Shown here one piece after another: positions 7,016 through 11,883 of a DNA stretch of 11,883 nucleotides. Every line of letters begins with the position of its first letter. Position 1 is the first letter of the stretch. The notes beneath the pieces were generated by a model. The model had not been told where the DNA came from and ran no database searches. It saw only the letters and a program-made list of their open reading frames with translations. Origin of the DNA: Bacilli bacterium (GTDB lineage: Bacteria > Bacillota_I > Bacilli_A > RF39 > UBA660); NCBI GenBank assembly GCA_028703035.1, contig JAQVNR010000045.1:1-11883 (forward strand), read 5' to 3'. Both the position numbers and the translations under genes were made by a program.

Positions 7016-7044
7016 ATTTTACAGGATAGAATTATCCTAGTCAA
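7016..7044 (-). promoter_or_regulatory. Promoter of the CofE-like gene with palindromic spacer
   Basis: On the minus strand TTGACT (7039-7044) is the -35, 17 bp follow, then TAAAAT (7016-7021) as -10. The spacer carries AGGATA-ATTC-TATCCT (7023-7038), a perfect 6-4-6 inverted repeat placed where a repressor would block RNA polymerase. The predicted transcript starts near 7009, just upstream of the AAGGAAG binding site. The promoter is well supported; the operator is inference. Confidence 0.75.
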
Positions 7045-7055
7045 GTATTTGACAG

Positions 7056-7082
7056 AAAAAAAGATTCTAACTTTTAGAATCT
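7056..7082 (-). terminator. Intrinsic terminator of tilS-ftsH
   Basis: On the minus strand AGATTCTAA, loop AAG, TTAGAATCT (7062-7082) is a 9-bp perfect inverted repeat, followed by a run of T to 7056. It overlaps the last codons and the TAG stop of ftsH, a compact arrangement that ends the two-gene operon. Confidence 0.9.
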
Positions 7083-9016
7083 TCAATTGCTTTTATAAGT
7101 TCTGCTTCTGACATTTTTGTATATCCTTTAATGCCTAGTTTTTTAGCTTGAGCTTTTAGATTTTCAGGATTACTAGCTGATGTAAGTTTTCCGGTTTCTA
7201 CTAATTCAACTATTTCTTCTCTGGTTAATGTTTCTTTTTCTATTAAAGTATCTGTAAGTAAGGTTACTAATTTTTTATTATCTTTTAAAATTTTAGTTGC
7301 TTCTTTATAACTATTATCAACTATTTTTCTTACCTCTTGGTCTATTTCAAGAGCAACTGTATCAGAAAAGTTTTGGCTTTTATTATAATCTCTTCCTAAA
7401 AAGACACCTTCGCTTTTATGTTCAAATTGAACAGGGCCTAAATCACTCATTCCATATTCAGTAACCATAGATCTCGCAATTTTAGTTGCTCTTCTAAAGT
7501 CATCTGATGCACCTGTTGTAATTTCGCCAATAAATAAATCTTCAGCAACCCGACCAGCTAATAAACCAGTTATTGATGCTTCTAATTCACTTTTTGTCAT
7601 AATTGCTATTTTTTCCTCTTTTGGTAACATCATGGTGTAACCACCTGCCATACCTCTTGGAATAATAGTTATTTTATGTACTTCATTAGCTTCTTTTAGT
7701 TTTAAACCAATAACAGCATGACCTGATTCGTGAATTGCAATAAGTTTTTTTTCTTTTTCAGTTATTTTACGACTTTCTTTAGCAGGTCCCATTAGAACTC
7801 TATCTGTTGCCTCATCTATTTCACTCATAGATATTGCATCTTTATTTCTTCTTACTGCAAGTAGGGCTGCTTCATTAAGTAAATTCTCTAAATCTGCCCC
7901 ACTAAATCCTGGCGTTCTTTTTGATAAGTTCTCTAAATTTACTGATTTATCAAAAATCTTATCTCTAGCATGAACTCCTAAGATTGCTTTTCTTTCTATT
8001 TGATCTGGAAGACTAACAGTTACTTGACGATCAAATCTACCAGGTCTAAGTAATGCTGGATCTAAAACATCTGGTCTATTTGTTGCTGCAATTATTATAA
8101 TGCCTTCATTAGCGCCAAATCCATCCATCTCAGTTAATAATTGGTTTAATGTTTGTTCTCTTTCATCGTGACCTCCACCTAAACCAGTTCCTCTTTGACG
8201 TCCCACAGCGTCTATCTCATCAATAAAGATTAAACACGGTGCACTTTGCTTTGCTTGTTTAAACATATCTCTAACCCGTGATGCGCCAACTCCTACAAAT
8301 AGTTCTACAAAGTCTGACCCACTTATATAATAAAATGGAACATTTGCCTCACCTGCAACAGCTTTGGCAAGAAGCGTCTTACCAGTTCCTGGAGGACCAA
8401 CTAATAATACTCCTTTAGGAATTCTAGCTCCTAATTTTTGAAACTTTTTGGGATTTTTTAAGAAGTCAATCAATTCTGAAACTTCTTGTTTTTCTTCAAT
8501 TAAGCCAGCAACATCAGCAAATTTTACTTTACCACCATCTTCACTTAATTTAGCTTTACTACGTCCAAAATCCATATTGTTTTTATTTCCCCCACTAATT
8601 TTAGAAAATAACCAAATAGTACCACCGATTAAAATGATATAGGGAACTATATTTAGAAATATCATAAGAAAACCATTTGTTTCTGGATTTGTTTTAGTAA
8701 TAACTTCTATTTCGCTTTCATCAACATAAGTCAAAATCTTTTCAAGTACCGACTCTGACATCGGAACATTAACTTTAAAACTTTCATACTCTGGATATTC
8801 TTTTAATTGACCAGATATCGAATAAACACCAGCACTATTCTTTGGTGTTATTTCTATATTTTTGACACTTTCTTTAGATAGTTCTATTATGAACTGATCA
8901 TAAGTAAATTCATTTACTTTATATTGTGATAAATTATAAAACAATAGTACTCCAACCATTACCATAATTAGTAATAAATATGGAATTGTTTGCTTTTGAT
9001 ATTTTTTATTTTTCAT
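7067..9016 (-). CDS. ftsH: ATP-dependent zinc metalloprotease FtsH
   Basis: A 649-aa membrane AAA+ protease that degrades damaged membrane proteins and short-lived regulators. Visible in order: TM helix 11-29, an extracytoplasmic domain to about 112, TM helix 117-138, Walker A GPPGTGKT (207-214), Walker B CLIFIDEID (261-269), the ATNRPD region with the RPGRFDR arginine fingers (324-330), the zinc site HESGH (429-433, with Ser where HEAGH is usual), and the probable third zinc ligand in GASDDF (Asp506). After the protease domain the chain ends with residues 616-647, including LKAQAKKLGIKGYTKMSE and ELIKAIE, which resembles a Rho_N/SAP-like helix-extended-loop-helix. That is an unusual C-terminus for FtsH. 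The ATG lies 11 nt inside tilS with GAGGAG six bases upstream, so it is co-translated with tilS. The hpt gene that often sits between tilS and ftsH is missing. Confidence 0.97.
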   Translation of the reverse strand: MKNKKYQKQTIPYLLLIMVMVGVLLFYNLSQYKVNEFTYDQFIIELSKESVKNIEITPKNSAGVYSISGQLKEYPEYESFKVNVPMSESVLEKILTYVDESEIEVITKTNPETNGFLMIFLNIVPYIILIGGTIWLFSKISGGNKNNMDFGRSKAKLSEDGGKVKFADVAGLIEEKQEVSELIDFLKNPKKFQKLGARIPKGVLLVGPPGTGKTLLAKAVAGEANVPFYYISGSDFVELFVGVGASRVRDMFKQAKQSAPCLIFIDEIDAVGRQRGTGLGGGHDEREQTLNQLLTEMDGFGANEGIIIIAATNRPDVLDPALLRPGRFDRQVTVSLPDQIERKAILGVHARDKIFDKSVNLENLSKRTPGFSGADLENLLNEAALLAVRRNKDAISMSEIDEATDRVLMGPAKESRKITEKEKKLIAIHESGHAVIGLKLKEANEVHKITIIPRGMAGGYTMMLPKEEKIAIMTKSELEASITGLLAGRVAEDLFIGEITTGASDDFRRATKIARSMVTEYGMSDLGPVQFEHKSEGVFLGRDYNKSQNFSDTVALEIDQEVRKIVDNSYKEATKILKDNKKLVTLLTDTLIEKETLTREEIVELVETGKLTSASNPENLKAQAKKLGIKGYTKMSEAELIKAIEDSKS

Positions 9017-10337
9017 AATCTTCTCCTCTTTTTTTGTACTCTATTATTATATCATAGCTTTCATTTTTTTGTTTATCAAATTTACTTTTCTTTAAACTTG
9101 GAAGCCATAAGATATTATCGTTTGCATCAGTTACTACCGGATAAATATCACGTTTATTTATTGGCACTTTGTTGTCAATAAATATATCATTTATTTTCTT
9201 TGAACCTTTTAAATTTTTTACCTCTATTTTATCGCCAATTTTTCTAGTTCTAACAAAGATTGGTAATACTATTTCACTACTTAATAATCTTATTAAATCA
9301 TTACTTTTTATAATATCTGTCTTGGAAATCTTTGAAATCGTTCCAAGTTCTAAGTCTACTTTTGTATTTAAAGTATAATTATAAGCTTTAGCGATATCAT
9401 TATAATTATCAAACTCTAACATATTATAAAATTTAGTAACTCTAATATTTCTTGGTAAAGTTATATAACTATTTTGTTTATGACTACTAATTAAATTTAA
9501 TATTAACTTAGTATGCTCATCAGTTATAACCACAATATTATTATTATATATATTTAATAATATTTTATGGAGTAATCTTTTTTTAAAAATATTATCTAAT
9601 ATATAAAATTCATTTAAATCAATTTTATTATTTACATAAAGTTTATTATATAAAACATTAGTCTCTTTTTCAAAAAAAACTTCATATTCATCAATTAGTT
9701 CACTAAACTTAATAAACTTTTTATGAACATTTTTATTTTCTTTTTTTAGTTCAGGCAAAATATGATTTCTAATTCTATTTCTTGTGTATTTATCCTCTTT
9801 GTTAGTATAATCAATTGCGTAAGGAATATTATTATTTTTAGCATAATTAATTATTTCCTCTTTCGTAGTATATATTAGAGGTCTAATAAGCTGATAATTT
9901 TCTTGTTTAGTAATCTTCAAAAAACCTGTATATCCTTTAAAATAGGAACCTCTTGTTAGTCTCATTATAATAGTTTCAATTAAATCATCACCATGATGAG
10001 CAGTAAATAGATATGCACTATTATATTTTTTTAAAAGAGTTTTAAAATAATCATATCTTTTTTCTCTAGCATTCATTTCTTTATTACCTTTAGGATATTT
10101 ATCAATATTCATACTTTCAAAAATAAGATTATTTTTAAGGCAATACTCACTTAGAAGTAACTCTTCTTCATCAGATTCAACTCTTAATTTATGATTAACA
10201 TGAGCTACAACAATATTTAAGTTTTCTTTTTGAAGAAGATTTAAAAGAACCATTGAATCTGGTCCATACGAACATGCTAAAACAACATATTTGTCATTAA
10301 TATTTAATTTTTTAATAAAATCAATCGTTTCTTTCAT
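9006..10337 (-). CDS. tilS: tRNA(Ile)-lysidine synthase TilS
   Basis: A 443-aa cytosolic enzyme that converts C34 of tRNA-Ile(CAU) to lysidine using ATP and lysine, making the tRNA read AUA. The N-terminal PP-loop is SYGPDS (23-28), where SGGxDS is normal: the second position is Tyr. AHVNHKLR (45-52) and the FTAHHGDDLIETIIMRLTRG stretch (about 126-145) are standard catalytic-domain motifs. The C-terminal TilS domain is present with LKGSKKINDIFIDNKVP and the following ILWLPSLKKSKFD, so the protein is full length. AUA is common in these genes, fitting the need for TilS. The ribosome binding site is weak and the leader about 16 nt from the predicted transcription start. It overlaps ftsH by 11 nt. 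Confidence 0.95.
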   Translation of the reverse strand: MKETIDFIKKLNINDKYVVLACSYGPDSMVLLNLLQKENLNIVVAHVNHKLRVESDEEELLLSEYCLKNNLIFESMNIDKYPKGNKEMNAREKRYDYFKTLLKKYNSAYLFTAHHGDDLIETIIMRLTRGSYFKGYTGFLKITKQENYQLIRPLIYTTKEEIINYAKNNNIPYAIDYTNKEDKYTRNRIRNHILPELKKENKNVHKKFIKFSELIDEYEVFFEKETNVLYNKLYVNNKIDLNEFYILDNIFKKRLLHKILLNIYNNNIVVITDEHTKLILNLISSHKQNSYITLPRNIRVTKFYNMLEFDNYNDIAKAYNYTLNTKVDLELGTISKISKTDIIKSNDLIRLLSSEIVLPIFVRTRKIGDKIEVKNLKGSKKINDIFIDNKVPINKRDIYPVVTDANDNILWLPSLKKSKFDKQKNESYDIIIEYKKRGEDYEK

Positions 10338-10359
10338 CTAAATCACTGCTTCTATAAGT

Positions 10360-10388
10360 AGTATATATAAATCTTACTTATTTATCAA
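10360..10388 (-). promoter_or_regulatory. Promoter of the tilS-ftsH operon
   Basis: On the minus strand TTGATA (10383-10388), a 17-bp spacer and TATACT (10360-10365), each box one base from consensus. The predicted transcript begins near 10353, about 16 nt before the tilS ATG. No clear terminator for the upstream 405-aa gene was seen in 10389-10450, so some read-through into tilS is possible. Confidence 0.8.
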
Positions 10389-10450
10389 GTATTTAACCGT
10401 TACAATTCATAGCCAATTGATAGAAGACATTGCTTATATATTTAGATTTA

Positions 10451-11668
10451 TTACTTAAGATGTAGTTTCATTTGTAAAATTCTTTGATTTATTTCAGGAC
10501 TTGCAGTTATGCAATCATAGAATATTGCTTCATATCTACTTGCAAAATAACCGCTGTTTATTTTTCCTTCTTGACTATACATATTATAGTATGCCTTTGT
10601 AAGTGCGGTTTTTTCTTCTTCGGTTGTAGTTTCTGCCAACAATTCAGGAATACAAGCACCTGATAATATTGCTAGTTCATATTTAGTTATCATACATTGT
10701 TCTAAAATATTTGCTTGCTCGGTATGGGCTTTTGCTTTTTCTATATTTGCTACTTTTTCTGCTAATTGTCTTTGTAATTCTTCTAATCTTGTATCTGATA
10801 AATATTTAGGTTCCCCTAACCATACATCATCTATTTTATCTTCTCTAACTAATTGTAAGTATGGTTTTTTTGCCTCTTCTTCACTTAAACCTGTTCTATC
10901 AAGATATTTTTTTGTATCTAATAACTGGGCTTGTCTAATTTTTCTTTTAATTTCAGGAAGAACACTCTCTTTATCAAGCCAATGCTTTTCTGCCTTTGTT
11001 AAATAATCTTCGTCGTTAATATAGCTTAATGGTGTTCTGTGTTTTCTATTTTGCTCATTTTCTTCCATTAAAACTTTGAATAAATATAACTCATCTTTTG
11101 AAAATTCTTTTATTAGCATACCTTGGCATTCAGCACAACAAGTTAAAAAGTCTAGTTCATCTTTGGCTATTTCATAGTCTTTAGATGATGCACCACAATT
11201 CAAACAAACTAATTCATCATCAAATCTGACAAGAAAGTGTTTGTCATAGCACATTTCATTATAATTTTCTTCATCACCAAAATTTTGAAAACTAATGTCT
11301 TCTGATACAATTTTCTCTCTAGTTTCTCTGCGTTCTCTTAATCTATAACATAAGTCAATATATTCCTGAACATCAGGAAATATATCCAATGATATATCAC
11401 TTGATAATTCACAATCATTATCTACTCCATCATTAAGTTTTATTTTTACTGGAATATCAATTATTTTATATAAAATCAATTGATCTTTAAAACTCAAACC
11501 TTCATAATCATAATCATTTTCTTTGGTAGCAAGTTCATCAAAAAATTTCTTCTTTTCAAGTAATACTTCAATTTGTTTTGTTAATTCATTGTAAGTTTCC
11601 ATATTTTTTCTAAATGTTGATTTATTTCCCCAAACATTTCCTCTAACTAAATCATCAATTCTTTTCAC
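10451..11668 (-). CDS. Hypothetical protein with Cys4 zinc-ribbon-like motif
   Basis: A 405-aa, highly charged soluble protein that I do not recognise. No signal peptide or membrane segment is visible. CLNC (155-158) and CCAEC (177-181) give CxxC-19-CxxC spacing, a likely structural zinc ribbon. Residues about 25-50 and 290-325 are rich in Glu, Lys, Leu and Ala in coiled-coil-like runs, and 100-125 is Arg/Glu rich. No catalytic motif stands out. The GTG start at 11668 is supported by GGGAGG nine bases upstream and a promoter further up. The next gene, tilS, has its own promoter, so this is likely a separate unit. Glu, Gln, Cys and Trp use differs somewhat from the housekeeping neighbours, and an imperfect repeat cluster lies upstream, both compatible with an accessory or acquired gene. 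The ORF itself is convincing; the function is unknown. Confidence 0.85.
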   Translation of the reverse strand: MKRIDDLVRGNVWGNKSTFRKNMETYNELTKQIEVLLEKKKFFDELATKENDYDYEGLSFKDQLILYKIIDIPVKIKLNDGVDNDCELSSDISLDIFPDVQEYIDLCYRLRERRETREKIVSEDISFQNFGDEENYNEMCYDKHFLVRFDDELVCLNCGASSKDYEIAKDELDFLTCCAECQGMLIKEFSKDELYLFKVLMEENEQNRKHRTPLSYINDEDYLTKAEKHWLDKESVLPEIKRKIRQAQLLDTKKYLDRTGLSEEEAKKPYLQLVREDKIDDVWLGEPKYLSDTRLEELQRQLAEKVANIEKAKAHTEQANILEQCMITKYELAILSGACIPELLAETTTEEEKTALTKAYYNMYSQEGKINSGYFASRYEAIFYDCITASPEINQRILQMKLHLK

Positions 11669-11695
11669 AATAAAAAACCTCCCTTGTAAGTAATT

Positions 11696-11723
11696 ATTTT
11701 AACAGTTTTAAAAAATATGTCAA
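11696..11723 (-). promoter_or_regulatory. Promoter of the 405-aa orphan gene
   Basis: On the minus strand TTGACA (11718-11723, perfect consensus), a 16-bp spacer and TAAAAT (11696-11701). The predicted start near 11689 gives a leader of about 20 nt containing the GGGAGG binding site. Confidence 0.75.
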
Positions 11724-11777
11724 TACTTTAAATCTATTAACTTCAACACTATGATTTTATTCGATTGCCAAAGTAAA

Positions 11778-11853
11778 TTGACCATTAATATAAATAGTGG
11801 TTAATTAAGTCTTTCACAAAAATAAATATATGGTCAAGTAAGTGTTGCACACA
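11778..11853. repeat. Cluster of imperfect direct and inverted repeats
   Basis: Two related 23-bp units lie 33 bp apart, at 11798-11820 and 11831-11853, sharing TGGTyAAkTAAGTsTTkCACA with only a few substitutions. In addition TTGACCAT (11778-11785) is the exact inverse of ATGGTCAA (11830-11837). The rest of 11702-11883 is AT-rich and shows no convincing gene. TTGACT near 11877-11882 could be a -35 box of a rightward gene beyond the window. The cluster may be a regulatory region or the end of a mobile element; neither is demonstrated. Confidence 0.5.
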
Positions 11854-11883
11854 AAAAAAATTATTTTAAAAATATGTTGACTT

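Noticed and set aside
10401..10420. CAATT/AATTG hairpin as terminator of the 405-aa gene
   Set aside because: The stem is only 5 bp with no T tract on the minus strand, so it is not credible as an intrinsic terminator.
169..11668. Recoding of TGA as Trp, as in Mollicutes
   Set aside because: Several genes end at TGA in overlap junctions (ATGA) at the expected family lengths, and conserved Trp residues use TGG.
1..11883. CRISPR array, tRNA or rRNA genes
   Set aside because: No regularly spaced identical repeats and no cloverleaf or rRNA-like conserved stretch were found on either strand by eye.

Overview
The window is AT-rich (by eye about 30% GC) and reads as a chromosomal segment of a low-GC Bacillota, probably an uncultured Bacilli or Mollicutes-related gut lineage. 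The evidence is gene content (tilS-ftsH and parA-parB, which lie near the replication origin in Bacillota), AGGAG-type ribosome binding sites, TTGACA/TAAAAT-type promoters, and TGA used as a stop while Trp is TGG, so the standard bacterial code applies. All ten complete genes are on the minus strand. A possible 3' tail of a plus-strand gene sits at the extreme left edge.

Reading along the minus strand from the right: (i) an orphan gene of about 405 aa with a Cys4 zinc-ribbon-like motif and its own consensus promoter, with a cluster of imperfect repeats upstream of it. (ii) A two-gene operon tilS-ftsH (overlap 11 nt) with a clear promoter and a strong intrinsic terminator. The FtsH carries an unusual C-terminal Rho_N/SAP-like tail. 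(iii) A monocistronic CofE-like gamma-glutamyl ligase gene with a promoter, a palindrome between its -35 and -10 boxes, and a terminator. (iv) A compact seven-gene operon of about 5.5 kb from one promoter: parA, parB, an MscS channel, a DUF951 protein, an AbgT-family transporter, a SEC59/phytol-kinase-like membrane kinase (VTE5-like), and a DUF92 membrane protein (VTE6-like).

Functionally, parA-parB-mscS-DUF951 matches the classical Bacillota par neighbourhood (chromosome segregation plus a mechanosensitive channel). The distal part adds a membrane metabolism module. The most interesting reading is that the last two genes form a two-step prenyl alcohol kinase pair (prenol to prenyl-P to prenyl-PP), as VTE5 and VTE6 do for phytol in plants. 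The CofE-like enzyme is unlikely to serve F420 here. A folate polyglutamylation role (FolC2-like) is possible, and the AbgT transporter of p-aminobenzoyl-glutamate type makes a folate link worth testing, but this is inference. No tRNA, rRNA, CRISPR array, complete insertion sequence or parS site was seen.
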